Below, one piece after another: positions 37,090 to 50,825 of a stretch of DNA of 64,000 bases; position 1 is the stretch's first letter, and each line of letters starts with the position of its first letter. The notes beneath the pieces are model-generated. The model searched no databases, was not told the origin of the DNA, and saw nothing but the letters and a program-made list of their open reading frames with translations. The DNA comes from Phylloscopus collybita. Taxonomy: Eukaryota; Chordata; Aves; Passeriformes; Phylloscopidae. The stretch lies in contig JAJNNQ010000028.1 of the NCBI GenBank assembly GCA_027886175.1, forward strand, positions 2,561,001 to 2,625,000, given 5' to 3'. A program made the translations under genes and the position numbers.

Positions 37090-39789
37090 AGATAAGAGAT
37101 AGGATTTATTGCCCCTGATGTCCTGGGAAATCTGATTTCTCATCAGGATTTTCCAGCAACAAATGGGGAGCGAGTGATGGAGAAATTCCCTGTCCCACAT
37201 CCCTCAGGGATCAAATCTTTCACCCAGAGCTGTGAAAATTCGGGTTGATCCAGCTGGGGAGGGCAGGAGCAGGCAGAAAAATCCGGAATTCTCACATTCC
37301 CACTCCCAGGAAAGCCAGCAGGCCCTGTTATGGCAGTGCAGAGGGAAGGAAAAGCACATTACTTCACCAGAGGCCTGATAGGACACGAATTAAAAAGGAG
37401 TTTTCTTGCCAAGTATTCATGAAAAAAAGGAGGGTTTGTTGTTGTTGTGTTTTGTTTTTTTTGGTTTTTTTTTTTTTAACTGTGGAAAAGTCATAAAAGT
37501 GCAGAAAGAAAGAGATGTAATTCCCATGGAATGAAGAGTGGCCAGGGGTCACTCGTGAGGTCACCTCGGGGACAAGTGACCAAAAATCTGCTTTGTGTGG
37601 GGAGCAAAGAGAGCCCCAGATCCTCATTCTGCAGGGAAAAGAACTCTGGGATCATGGAATGGTTTGGCTGGAAGGGCATTAAAATTGCCATCTGTAGATA
37701 TCAAATGTTATTTATATATTTTTAATATGTTTTTAATTTATTTTTGTTTATTTATCCAAAAAAGCCCCCAGAACACCCAAACCAAACCCTTGAAAGAACA
37801 GCCTCCAGCGAATTCTGTGTTTCTAAACTTTCAGTGGCCCAAATCCCACCAGTTTTGGAGAGGAGAAAGCAGTTTGGAGAGCACTGGGACTGGTTTGTGA
37901 TCTCCAGCCAAAAAAAAAAAAAAATTAAAAAATACTAAAATACTTTTTTTTTTAAATTTAAAGCCCATTAAGAGTCACCTGCTGCCTCTGGGCAGAGTTC
38001 AGCACTTCCAAAATCCCATTTTATAACCCTGTACACTGGTAATAATAATATATATTATTACATATAATGGTGATCACATTATATGTAAAAAATAATCACA
38101 TTTTCTATGATTTCTATTATTTTACAACCAAATTAACTCATCAAAACCACATTTTTGACCAGTCAGGTCATTTCCTTTGGGTTTTTTGCTCCAGGCTGAA
38201 AGAAACCCTAATAATTGACATTAAAAGGAATTAAGGCCCCTGAACATCAAAGCAAATTTTTTTTTTAATTTTTCCCCCCCATTTTCAGCCTTTTAGAAAC
38301 CCAAAGGAATTTTTCTTCAGGCTGCAGCAGATTTTTGGGATCAGCTCTGGCCACTGAGAGCAGCAAAGTTCCTCCTGGTTTGAGTTGAGCCATTGGCGGC
38401 TCCACGGGCTGAGCTCAGTCCTACCTTTCTTTCCCTTGGATTCATCTGATTCCTTTCCAAATCCAGCCGTGAGTTCCCTGTAAATCATCTCCAACCCAAG
38501 CTCGGCACAGGAGCAGAGCAGAAAACTTTGCTTGTTCCTGTTGAAAAAAACCCAAATTCAGGAGGAGCTGGATGGGGAAACATCTCCAAGCTCGGAGCAG
38601 GATTGTTATTGAAGCTTTGATTGAATTTAAAAAAAATCAAAACATGGAGCAGCAAGTGTTTATTTGGGTTTTTTTGGAGTCTGGGCACTGCCAGGTTCGT
38701 TACACCTTTTTTTCCTGCCTGGAGTTGACATCACAAATGAGAGGAGCTCACAAACAAACAACAAAAATTGAAGCTCCTGCTGCCTGAAAGTGGAAATATT
38801 TTCCATTTCTCTGTTTTGAACTGGCCTCTGCCAAGTGAAGGACAAAAGTCAGAAGAAGGAAAATGTTATTTTTCAGCCTTGGAAGGTCAGGTTCTAAAAA
38901 TAAGTGGAAAACATCTCCAGCCTGGAGATGGGGTGAGAAGGGTTTCACAGGGGCTCTGATGCATTCATGGTGCAAGAAACCAAATTATAGAGGAGATCTA
39001 AGGAAAGACTTCAAAAAGCTTCTCCTTCTCCTCACAATTTGGGCTTCCAAAGGTTTATCTTCCCTGTTTTTAAATGTTTCCAGTCAGGGGGATCCAGGCA
39101 GTGTCCAAGGTGAAATTCCCACTCTTTTAAGAGATGCAGTTTCAGGCCATTCCTCCTTTCTTTTCATTCCCCACGGACTCAAGGAGCAGATTTCTCCTTT
39201 CACCACAGTTTGGAAAACCTGCATTGCAATTCCGTGCTTTCCTAGGATCCTGGAACCCAAATAAATCCCAATAAATCCCAATAAATCCTAATAAATACTA
39301 ATAAAAATGATGCTTGGAAGCCCAACCTTACTTGAAAGAACCATCCTGGTCCCAAGGTGCCAGTGCCTGTCCTCCTCTGCTGGTGGCCCAGCCTTGCCTT
39401 GGCTCAAATTCCATAAATAGGGGAGAAAACAGCTGGAGAAATAAAGGGTAGAGGGGAAAAAATTAAGGGTGAAGTTAAAAAAAAAGTAAAGATGAAGTGA
39501 AAAAAATTAAGGATAAAGTAAAAAGAAAAAAAGAATGATAAAGTTAAAAAAATTAAGGACAAATTGCACAATGGAGCTGCCTCCAGGTTTAATTCACTTT
39601 GCCATTGATGAAATGGAAAAAAAAAAAAAAAAAAGGCATTAAAGTGATTTTTAAAAGGTCTTTAATGCCTTGACTTCCTGAGGAATTCAGAGTTTGAGAC
39701 ACAAACCAGACTGCAGCAGGCTGGGACTCCTCAAAGCTGTGAGGAAGCACAGCCTCTAATGGATTATTCCATGGATGGGCTGCTCTTCC
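36001..39789. other. COMP-UPF1 intergenic, left part
   Basis: No supportable gene. Contains T tracts (36030-36048, 36712-36729), an (ATT)n run 37055-37087, an A/T run 37908-37930, an AATAAATCCC short array 39259-39300 and an A-rich AATTAAGGATAAAGT array 39440-39560. Confidence 0.55.
37650..37695 (-). mobile_element. Short CR1 LINE 3' fragment
   Basis: gggatcatggaatggtttgg then ctggaagggcatt, the inverted CR1 3' end only. Confidence 0.45.
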
Positions 39790-39920
39790 CATGGATTAAT
39801 GGCTTTATTTATAATATTTGCATCAACCCTGGGTGTTTATCTCCAATAATCGCTGCTGCTAATGCTTCCCATTATTAATTAACGCCTCGAGGTCGTTACC
39901 TCGGCGCTGCCAGCAGCTCC
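39790..39920. promoter_or_regulatory. Candidate non-repetitive regulatory patch
   Basis: An AT-rich, repeat-free stretch with cattattaattaacgcctcg, then aggtcgttacctcggcgctg, including TTAATTAA and an inverted pair CGAGGTCG/GTTACCTCG. It stands out from the degenerate surroundings. No function can be shown. Confidence 0.25.
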
Positions 39921-40221
39921 AAGTGGATCCTTTCGGAATCTGTTTGTTGGGATTGTGTTTTAGCAACGGAGGGAATGGGGCTTTGAGTTTGTGCAGGTTT
40001 TTCAGAGCAGGATGTTTGTTCTGTCTGGGAGCAGGGGGCAGAAAGGTGGGACAGAAGGAGGACCCCGCCTCCAGCTGCAGGGGCTGGTTGTTTCCATGGA
40101 GTATTTTGGGACTTTGCAGATGTCAGGCTGGAGCATTCAAAGCGGGACGTTCGGATTTCTTTCCGGGGTTTCTGATGGATCTGCTCCCGATGAAGTGGCT
40201 CAGGCTGGTTCCACCTCAGAA

Positions 40222-40420
40222 TTCCAGGCTGGTTTGGCTTGGAAGGACTTTAAATCCCATCCAGTTCCACCCCTGGGACATCTCCCACTATCCTTGGCCT
40301 TGGGCACTTCCAGGGATCCAGGGGCAGCCACAGCTCCTCTGGGAATTCCATCCCAGCCCCTCCCAGGGAAGAATTCCTTCCCAATATCCCATTAAACCCC
40401 ACCCTCTATACATTTAAAGC
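40222..40420 (-). mobile_element. CR1 LINE 3' fragment
   Basis: ggctggtttggcttggaagg, aatcccatccagttccaccc, then cttgggcacttccagggatc and tctgggaattccatcccagc: the canonical inverted CR1 3' order. Confidence 0.7.
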
Positions 40421-41494
40421 CCACTTGCTGCAGGGCAATAATTATTTGGTATTTTCTCCTCTTGTTGAAGTCCAGTTTCCCTCCTGACGCTCCTCGGAAT
40501 TCCAACTTTATCCCGTGTCCTTCCCAACAGTGCCATTTCCAGGGCTACCACTGATTTTTGGGATGAATGTGCAAACATCCTCTGCTTTTTTTAGTGTCTC
40601 TCCCTGCCAGAGGTTGTGAGGGAAGATTCCCCTCCTCCAGGATCCACAATTCCAGAGCTGCTGGAGCTTTGGTCCTTCCAGACTCCTCTGGAGCTGCTGA
40701 GCCTTGGAGTGACTCAGTCCCAGGGCTGGAGAGAGAATTCTTCCTTCCTCAGGATGGGAATGGGGCAAGGAAAAGCCAGTCCTGGCCTGGTGGGGATCTC
40801 CTGAGAGCCAGCAAGGAATGGGCATGGGGTGGGATGAGAGGGGATTTAGGGCCATTCCACCCCGTACAGTCTGGGATTTTATGGGATAAAATGGGAGAGC
40901 ACAGGGAGAACTGGGCTGATCCTGAGCTTCCAGAGCTCAGGGAGCAGCAGGAGGAATGGGGAGGCTCATGCAGACCCTCCAGGTGGGCTGGGCTATTGGC
41001 TCACCTGCAGCACATCCTGGGAATGTGCCCGGGAACAGCAGGAGGTGACACCAGGGACAAGCCACAGGTCCAAGGTCTATCCAGACCCCGGGGTCACCCT
41101 GCATACACCAGGGTCCAGGAGCTCTGCTGGATCGGGAATCCCCTCTGTGCCTCCCAGCACTGTTGGACATTCCTGGTCCCACAGCAGCGATCCCAACCCT
41201 TCCCCAACACCTGAGCCCCGGTGCCAGCAGGATCCTGTCCCAGCAGAACACCTGGGATTCGGCTGGACTTGACCAACGCCAGGAGGCCACGGAAGGTCCC
41301 ACGAACTCCTCCCGGTCCCCTGGCAGGGACAGAGGGGGACAAATCCCAGGGGAGGCTGGGGCCGGGAAGGGCTCCCGGCCTGTCCAGATGCGGTGGGGAC
41401 GCTGCCAGAGCCACCCTGCTCCAGGCCATCCCCGGCACCATCCGTGGCGCAATCGCAGCCGGGCAGGCTGGTGAAAGCCCCACAGGAAACGGCC

Positions 41495-41700
41495 GCATTT
41501 TTTCCTTCGCTACTCACGGCCTTTTCTAGCGGGGACAATAAAGATTGCGAGCTCTGGATGAAGCTCATTTGTAACAATGAGCTCCTCTTCCTCCAGCGGC
41601 CAGCGGGAGCTCAGACACGCCGAGGAAACCGGGAATAATTAACGGGAATTGTGCTGGAAAATCGGGGGCGGCCGAGGGATGTTTTGTCTGTGAGAGATGC
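41495..41700. promoter_or_regulatory. Candidate enhancer with SOX9-dimer-like site
   Basis: ACAAT-AAAG-ATTGC at 41535-41548 fits a head-to-head SOX9 dimer (ACAAT, 4 nt, ATTGT) with one mismatch. At 41562-41583 an 8-bp inverted repeat AGCTCATT/AATGAGCT encloses TGTAAC, creating CATTTGT and AACAATG SOX-type cores. It lies about 5.7 kb upstream of COMP. Confidence 0.3.
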
Positions 41701-41792
41701 AAAGCGGTGAGAGGCTGAAGCCACCACGGCTTGCTGGGAACTGTTGGGACTTCAACGCTCCGAGTACACTGAAAGTCCTTTGGCTGTGATCT

Positions 41793-41795
<3 letters not shown>

Positions 41796-41836
<41 letters not shown>
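41796..41836. repeat. T41 homopolymer
   Basis: 41 uninterrupted T; length is likely uncertain in the assembly. Confidence 0.9.
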
Positions 41837-41837
<1 letters not shown>

Positions 41838-41839
41838 GG

Positions 41840-44800
41840 ATTTTCTCCTGAAAAACACCTCCCAGAGCTATAATGACAATAACACAGATTTACTGCTCCC
41901 TGGTCCCAAAAACTCTCCGGGATGGCAGAGCTTAAAAACAAAAAAACCCCCAAAAAGCTCTTCAAAGCAGCCTGGCTTTTCCTTTTCCCCTAAATGATGC
42001 ATCCCATTGATCTCTGTGGTCAAAGCTCCTAAATTTTGGAAGGCAGGGGTCTCCAGGCAGGGAGTAAACAGGAATTGGCTCCTCGCAGGCAGGACTGGAA
42101 GTGCTCAGGGCTCTGAGATCACGGTGGAGGTGGGCAGACAGCACGTCCACGCTTTAATAGCTTTGGGACCTCTCTTAGGGAGCATTGAGCTGGCTTTGAA
42201 CGCCTCCCAAGAATTATTAACTCCAAAGGAACATCTGGCACTGACCCCTGGCCAGGCAGAACCCTGGAGCTGAGGGATCCTGGGAATCTCCTGGAACTGC
42301 CTGCTCACGGTGGGCTCTGGAGCTGCACAAAAATTCGCATTTTCTGGGGGGAAAAGGGCGTTTGTGTGATGCCAAGGAGGGCCCAGACGAGGATTTGGTG
42401 CCTCCTGGCACAGCTGGGGACATCCAGGATGGAGCTTCCCTCGCTCCTTTCCGCAGGGAGGATCCCGAGGGGCCTGACAACATTCACCCCTGATGGCAGG
42501 GACAGGGAGCACGGCCAAATCCAGGGGGGAAAGGGAAATATTCGAGCTGCAACTCCAGAGAAAACCTTGTTTTTCCCAGGGAGCCGAGGAGTGGGTCCCC
42601 CTGCAGACAGAGCTGGGCACATCCCCCAGGGAAAATCGGGATTTCTCAGCCTGTCCTGCCCCAGAGGGGTGAGAAGTACAGAGCCGGGAGTCGCCTTTCC
42701 CAGGAATTGCTGCCCCCAGAGCTGCCCTTTCCCTGGGCATCCCAAGGGAACTCCAGGAGATTTTCCACGCCCGGGGTTTTTTCCTTAAGGAGACCTGCCC
42801 AAATCTCCTGAATACACAGCAAAAAGCAACTTGTAATTAATTCATTCCAAATTAATGCCAGTTGTCTTGCCTCTTCCTCTCACCGACTGCAACAGGGGCT
42901 GGGTTTCCCCCTCCCAATTTTCCCTTTTTCCATTAAAAAGCCCTCACCAAATCCAGCAGGAAGATATCTGGGATAATTTACCAGCTGGAAAGAAGCAAAC
43001 CCAGCAAATCAGGTCTTTTCAGGACACCAGTGATCAAAGAGGTGCTCTGTACAAATGATTTTGCAGCCAGCTCTTGGCAGGAGACAGAAACCTTTTCCCT
43101 GCTGGAAATGAGATTTAAGTTGTAAGGAGAGGAAGAAAGGATCGATCACTGTGTGTTAATTCCCTCTCTCCCAACTGGAAATACTGAGTGAGACAGAGAA
43201 AAGGGGGGAAATCAATTGATTATTGAATGTAATGTTCTCAGCCTCGTCTCAAGAAGAGATTAAATTCACTTAAATTCGGTTTTAATAGGAGTCATTTAAC
43301 ACTTGTGTGAGGAAAAAGGGCTTTTTCTTAGGTAGGAAAATGGGGGAGAAAACCTTTCTGAATGACAATGAGAATTCTCCAGGATAGGTGGGGTTTTTTG
43401 CTGTGGGATCAGGTGAAGAACACAAAGAAAAGAGGGGCAGAGGAAGCACCAGCAAATTTTCCATGTTGTTCTTCGAAGTGGGCTCGTTATCCTTGGGCAA
43501 AATGAGAATCTTGAATAAGAAAATGGATTTATTATAAAATTCTTCCTCTTCTGGGGGTGGTGGAGCAGAGCTTTGTCTCGATCCTTTTTGCCTGTCCCCC
43601 CTTTCAGCTGATACTTCAAACCAGAAGCAAGTTTTCTTCCCCAAAACTGCTTTTAATTCCTTTGGGAACTGCTCCCAAAATCCTGAGCACAGAAGGATTC
43701 CAGCAGAGAGGGACAATCCCAGGACAGACCCTTCCTTACCCTGTGTCCCCTTCCCGGGGATTTCCTGAGGCATTCCAGAGGTTTTCTTTTCCAGCAAGGA
43801 TATTCCTGGCTGTGACCAGGATGGATCCACAGAGATGCTCTGGGCGTGGGGAAGGACAGGGCCACCCTCAGGAGCAGGAGAACTTTGTCTCTCTCCAAAG
43901 AAAGACTTCCTCCCATAAAAAGGTGAATTTCCAAGTAAGAAAGAGAGGAATATCCCAGAACTGAAAACCTGGAGCAGTTGGGGAACAGTGGGAAACACTT
44001 CCATGCAGGAGAATCTTCTCAGTCGGGAGCTGCAGCTCCTTCCTGAAGGCAATTAACAAATGCAGATCAAAATAATTCATTAAAGAGGCTCGACCGAACA
44101 GCTGCACTGGTGGAAATGCTCATTTCACCCCCTCATGGCTTTTGGGACAACCACTGGCTCCCAAATCCATCTTTTTTCCTGGCTCCCACCCCCTCAGCTC
44201 CCCTTATCACCCATCTCTTCTCTCACACACGTTTTATTTTGCTCAGCTTTGAGACATTACAGATTCTTGGCCCCATCTGCAAATGGTGCTGCTTTGGACA
44301 TCCTCGATGAGCTCAGAGGAAAATTCAGCATCATCCAGGCTCTGGGGTTGTTTTGGGGTTTTTTGTCAGATCCAGAGAAATGGAAAAACGGCGTGTGCAG
44401 GCTCACAAGGGGTGGGAAGCTCTCCAGAAAGAAGGAGGATGGAGACTGATCCAAACCTCTGGAGTTTTCCAGAAAATCTCAGCCCCAGAAATCTCCCAGG
44501 AATGAACTGGCTCTGGAGAGTGCTGGCCCCACCCAGAGCTGAAAAACAGCCTCAAGGGCAAACCTGCTCGTTTTCCATAATAATTTCCAGGATCCTGGGC
44601 TGTGGAGAGATCCAGAGTCAGTCCTTGCTTCATCTGAACTGCTCTTCCCACCCAAAAATTGCAAGGGCACAGGTTTGGCCTGATAGCAGTGGTCCCAAAT
44701 TCCTCTGATTTTAACTCCAGATGGAAACCAGATCAATCCCCTGCATTTTTGCAGCGTTCCCTCCATAAAATCCCAACTCCTTTTGGCCAGCACAGGGTCA

Positions 44801-47800
44801 GGTTCTTCCCTGCAGTTCCCCTCGAGCCAGAGCACGTTGGGTGTGACATCAACAGCCGGAGAAATACCCACCAGGAGAGAGAACTCCAAGAGCTCTCCCT
44901 AAATTCCAGCTGCCTCCTGGACATCTTTCCAGCCCTGGAGTGCTTTCTGCACAAGCCATTCCGGCCTCCACCACTTCTTCCAGGAAAAGCTCCCACAATT
45001 CCAGGAACCCCACGCCTCAGGTGGAGAAATGGGAATGACAAAAGCAACTTTTCTGCTGGCAGAGTCGAGCGTCCCGGACACAAAAGGCAGCAAAAGCTGC
45101 TGAGAGGGCCGAGATTTCCCAAGGAAATCAAATCTCCAGGCATGGCTTGGAGAGGGGAGCTTCTGGAAAAGAGGAATGAACAAGCTCAAGCCTGTAGACT
45201 CAGCAAAATCTGATCTCACAGCCTGAGCTCATTCCTGGCTCCCAACGCAGCGGGAAGAGAAGTTGTTCCTGGGGAGATCCAAGTCCTAAATCTCCTCCTA
45301 GAACAGGAGCTTTTGGTCTTTTCCAGCTGCAGGTGCCCCTTCCTTTGCTTGCTTTGCTGGTTTTTTTCCCCAGCTGAGGTTTGTGGTGGAACAGGGAAGA
45401 AAAAAAGGACAAAATGTGCGAGGCTTTATCCGAGGCTGACCAAGCCTCAGCTTTTTTATGGCTGAATCTGTGGGAATTCATTTACAACCCCATGGAAAGG
45501 GATGGTGCTGTAGCTCGGCCTGGGGGTGATCCTCCATTTCAGGCCATGAGGGAGAAACCCCACAAAGCAGTTTTTAGATGACATTTCTGATGTCCAATCA
45601 GTTTTTAGATGACATTTCTGATGCCCAAATCCACTGGAACAAGGTCCCGTGGGTGTTCCAGCCCTTTGGCCTCCTCAGGCAAGGAGGTGGGTGCAGATTT
45701 GGGCTGGGTTTGGGTTAAACCCCAGGAGAAGAGCTCGGCATCCCCTTGGGATCACAACAATCCTTCAAGCTCTTCCTGTGCTCTAGCTCCCCCAAAATTT
45801 GCCTCCTGACTTCCAGACAGAAGCGTGAAAACCCTGCCCAGGGTTTTACCATCTTCCTCCCCTCGATTTCCTTGGAATCCTCACGCTCCCAGACAATTCC
45901 AGGGGTTTTATTCACCTTTCCTCAGGGTTATTCTGGTTTGGTTTTCCACCATGACCTTCCACGCTTTGGACTTTCCATTTTGCTGCAGTTCCTCCCCACC
46001 CTGGCTGCTGGCCCCAGGCTCCTCTTGCCCAAACTTGAACATTATTTTTCAGCTGAAATGACATCATGGCTGAAGTGCTGTTGAAAATTATTGCTCTCCA
46101 GACCTCCCTCACATCCCCTTTTGCAATCCCCTCTTCCAGCAAAGCCCTGCTCTCATCTGGAGCCAGGAAGGGTGGCCTAAAGCTGGAATGTCTTGTCTAC
46201 ATCCATTCCAGGACTTTTTGCTCTGCCCTCATCCTATAGCCAAAAAATTAAAAAAAAAAATAAAATTCCAACTGAACATTTTGATTTTTTAATAACCCTT
46301 GCTAACAACTCCATAAAAATAATTCCGTGTTCTGGGCCCTCTCCACATGACATCAGGCTCATGGATTTCTGGACCAGGCTCCCCAAGCTGTTTGCAGACT
46401 TCTGTTTGCTCATAAATCAAGGCCATTTTTAGTGAAAACAGCCCCAGTTCAGAGTTTCCAGACTCCCCCAGGGGTTTGCTGGGTTGCCACAGGCCTTGCT
46501 CAGAACGCAGGAACCCCACCAGGCTCCACTTCCATCGGAGCACCTGTGGCAGCCCCTGGAATGTCAGGGACTCTCTTGGTGAGCCCTGGAGGGAACAGCC
46601 CGGAAAAACTCCTTATCTCTGGACTGGCACGGCTCTCCCAGGCCCTTTCCAGTGCTGGCTCCCTGTCCAGCTGGCTGCCTCTCCCAGTGGGAACTCTGCC
46701 TCCTCACACAGCTCAGGGAGAAGCCAGGAGGCTCCGGTGGCTCTGCAGGAGCAGCTGGCTGGGGGCCAGCGAGGTGCTGAGGTGTTTCCATCACGGCCCC
46801 AGGCGGCAGCTCGGGGTGGGAGGATCCCTGCCCAGGCTCTGGAGCCAGGTGGGAGCAGGGAAAACTGAAAAGCCTTGGCAGAGGAAGCACCTGGAAGGCT
46901 CCTGAACATCGGTGGGATGAGGGGGAACCTTCCCAGCACGTAGGGGCAGGCCCAGAGTCTAAGGCTCCCTCTGTTTTAGGGGGTTGGTGCCACCATGGAA
47001 TGGGAATGTTCCTCACTGGGAATGTGGGAAAATCTGGGAGCCCACAGCCCCCTTGATCTTGTCCCAGAGCTGCTTGATGACATTCCTGGGTTCTTTTCCA
47101 AGGAACTCCTGACTTCTGGGAAGGCCTCACAAAACTACACTGGGGCCATTCACGGCCTGAGGGCAGCCCTGGCTGGATTCCTCCACCAAGTTCTGCAAGG
47201 AAAACATTCCTTCCCCGTCCTAAAACCCTGGCCCCCAGACGTGACAAACACAGCTCCTTGCAAGGCCTTCCATGATGGCAAAACAACTGCAACATCTCGA
47301 TTCTGTTTGATTTTTATTCACACAAAAAAAATATAATGAAAAAGAAACTTCAGCTTGATGAAATATCACCAGCTTTTCCTATGGCTGGGGAAGCAAAAAT
47401 GACTTGAGGCTCCTTGTTTTCCAAACTTGGGAGTATTTGCAAGGAAAAGAAAAGGCCAAGCTGGCAAATTTAACATCAAGAAGGACTGAAAAGGGAAAAT
47501 TCTGCAGGGGTGGAGGCCAGGAAATGAGATTTTCCTGTTTCAGGGCTTTTTTTGGGTGAGAGTGTCTGGTCCTGCAGCCCTCCTGGAAGTCCTGGTGTGG
47601 CCAAACACACCTTGCACACGTTGGGACACTCAGCCAAACCCCAGTTATTGACTCCTGACATTATTTCATCACTAAGAGCCAAATTAAGATTGCTCCCATA
47701 GCAGGAAAGGAGGATTTCCTTGGGAGGATTTCTTTTCCACACAGAGAATGGAGATTTGTTATTCCCTTGCCCCAAAAGCACAGAAAAAGCCAGGGTGGGA

Positions 47801-50670
47801 CTCCCAAATCCCTGATTTTTAAGTGTTTTTTTGTTTTTTTTTTTCCTTTGAAGACACAAACCCAACCTCAGGTTTCACCCTGACTGTTCTGCCTGCCCCA
47901 AAATTAAAAACCTGCAGCAGCAACAAACTGAGGAGAAATCAGCTGTCACCACATCAAAAAAAACCCCAAAAACAACAAACCAAACCTGCCCCAACTGCAG
48001 ACATTCCCAGATTTCCACGGGATAACCTGAAAATTCCCCGTTTCCCTCTCCCTTTGTGGAGGATCACCAGCTCCACACACACATCCCAGCCCTGTGGGAA
48101 GCCTGGAGTTTCCATTACTCCACAATCACCTCCATCTGCCCAGGAAAGCTGCCAGCAAGCCCAACAAACAGGGACACTTTGGAGCCCATCAACAGCTCCA
48201 AATTTTGTTTTTGAGCTCAGCTCCAACAACATCTGCTTTGGAGAAATCCCATTTTTTAATTTGTGGTTTTTTGGGTGTTTTTTTTTTTTTCCCAAGAGCT
48301 GCCAATGCCCCTTTGGAAATTGAGGATTTTTAACAACTCTGCTCCTTGCAGAGGCAGCTTTAATAGGGAACAGATCCCAAAGATCTCCTTGAATAAATTC
48401 AGGAATTCCAGCTTTTATTTTTTTTTCCCTTGGATTTTAGGAACTCTTGTCTTTTTCCTAGTGAGTTTTAACTTCTCATGGTGATTCTGCAGCTAAAAAC
48501 CTACAAAAGTCACAAGTTCTGTCCATGAAAAGCTTTTTCTTTTTTTTTCCCTACATTAATTCCTTGAATCCAAGTCCTGTCCTGTTGTTTCAGCTCTTTT
48601 CAAGGAAAGGGAGTTTTAACACATTTTTGCAGGGAAGGATTTCAAGTTTCCCCACTGAAACACAGGACTTTTAATTCTTATTTTAATATGAATTTCCAAT
48701 TTATTGGAATTTTTTATTTTTATTTTATTTTATTTTATTTTAATTTTTATTCTATTTTTTATTTTATTTTTATTTTATTTTTATTTATTTATTTTTAGTA
48801 CCAAGTTCCATTTCCTGCTTTTCATCTCCTGCTGTTATCTTTTATTATCTGTTATCTTTTAATGTCACTCACCATCCTTAACTTCTAAGAACTTTCTTCA
48901 TTCAAAATCCCTGGATTTTGGCCAAAATCTTCTCCTTTTCCTTCATGGAGTTACATCCCTGTGACTTGTTCTGGGAATATTTATCCCCAATTAAACCTGC
49001 AGGTAAATCAGAATTAATCAGATTTATCACAATTTGCTGAAGGATAAAATAATTTTAAAAAATCGTTATTAAACCCCCTTTTTTGTGAATTTTCTCCACA
49101 GAAATCAAAGGTGGATTTGCATTTCCTGTTGCACTAAAATTTCTGGCAAATTAAAGAAATTCTTTACATGTGTTTAATAACAATTTTTTGGAGATGTTTT
49201 TAGCTTGTGAAAACATTCTGGGCATTAAAGGGCTGGGTAAAAATACAAAAATAAATATAAAAAAATATAAAATTATAAAAATACAAACAATATAGACCCA
49301 GGAAAATACAATAATATAACAAATAAATAGAAAATAGATAAACTATAAACATACAATAGTATAAAATATAAAATATAAATATAGAATACAAATAATTATC
49401 TATAAAATATGCAAATATAAAAATATGTAAATATACAACTATAGAAGTAAAAATATTAAAATATTTTTATAAATATTAAAAATACAAATATTTTATAAAT
49501 ATTTAAAATACAAATATTAAAATGACCACTCAGTCTCAATGGACTTTTCAATGTGATGTTAAAATGCTGTCACAGAAATGTACGACTGAAGTCTATAAAG
49601 TTATAATTTTTTAAAATGAGGTTTTTTTCCTCTCATTTTCCTTTTCTTCAGCCTTTTTATCCCAAGCCCAGCCTGGCCAGCCAGGGCTGGAAGTGAAGCT
49701 TTGCTGACATTAAGGATGAATCCACTGCAGAGCCCTAAAAATCCACTCTGCATTAACTCCAGTCCAGGGCATTGCAGGACTGGGAGTTTTAATTCCACAA
49801 AATATTCAATATTTACTTCAGGGGCTTTTATGGGGCCTTTGTTCCATGCAGGAATTTTATGGGATCTGGGACTTCCTGGCATTTGCATCATCAGCTGTTA
49901 ATTAGTTAAGATTTCCCTGGGGATAAACAGAAATACCTCCCCAACCTCTATAAACCTAAACTCACTGGGAATAAACAGAAATACCTCCCCAAACCCACAG
50001 AATCCTGTGGGATTTGTTGCTCCAGGAGCTCGGGATGGAACAAAATCCCAGCCAGCCCAACCTCTCCCTGCCCTGACGTTCTAAAGGGAAAAAGCTGAGG
50101 GAAAATGAGGAAATTCTGGGGGGGAGGGGGAAAAATAAATGAACAAATCACATTTCTTAGCCCATTATCGGTGAAGGGGTTTTTTTTAGGATTTTATGGG
50201 ATGAAGGGAGCTCTGGGAATGCTGTGATGCCAGAAATTCCCAAACAAAAGGGAAATGTGTTGCTATGATCCCACCTCGAGCTGTTCCTCGGGTTCTTTCT
50301 TTCCCAGCTCCTTTAGCTTTCCTTCTGTGTCCCTCTCGTGGTAACTCAGGAGAAATGGCCCAGCTGCACTGGAAAAACTCATTCCTCATTTTTTTTTCCC
50401 CCCCTATGGATTTAGCCCCTTTTAAAAAAAATTATTGGAATTTTGTCAGCACAGAGAATTTTTTATTTAAAAAAAAACACAGAATTTTTTTTTTTGTTGC
50501 TGTTTTTTCATTTACTGCTATTCAGATGTGGTAAAATAAGGAAAATTTTAAGGGATTTTCATTTAGGATTTGTTTTAAGGAAAAAGGGAAGAAAAAAGGC
50601 AAACAGAGAGAGACAGAAAACGAAAAAGATGGAGAATTTGGACGAAATTCTTTATTATAAAGGGCACTGG
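41840..50670. other. COMP-UPF1 intergenic, middle part
   Basis: No gene, tRNA or retroelement I can support. A 31-bp duplication (tttttagatgacatttctga at 45571 and 45602) is present. A TTTTA-type array covers 48707-48800 and an A/T-rich ATAAAAATA low-complexity region 49240-49520. The longer open frames lack codon structure, splice partners or family similarity. Confidence 0.5.
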
Positions 50671-50674
50671 AACA

Positions 50675-50825
50675 GACTGGGTGTGGATTCCCCATCCCTG
50701 GAAGTGTCCAAGGACAGCTCGGATGGGGTTGGAACAACCTGGGGTAGTGGGAGGTGTCCCTGCCCATGGGAATGGATGGGATTTAAGGTCCTTCCAACCC
50801 AAAGCATCCTGGAATTCTGTGATTT
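50675..50825 (+). mobile_element. CR1 LINE 3' fragment
   Basis: tccctggaagtgtccaagga, then ggttggaacaacctgg, ggtgtccctgcccatggg and aaggtccttccaacccaaag: forward CR1 3' end. Confidence 0.7.

Noticed and set aside
40567..41214. 215-codon plus-strand frame in the COMP-UPF1 interval
   Set aside because: No recognisable domain, codon bias or splice partners; lies beside a CR1 fragment.
46564..47295. 243-codon minus-strand frame
   Set aside because: GC-rich chance frame without similarity to any family I recognise.
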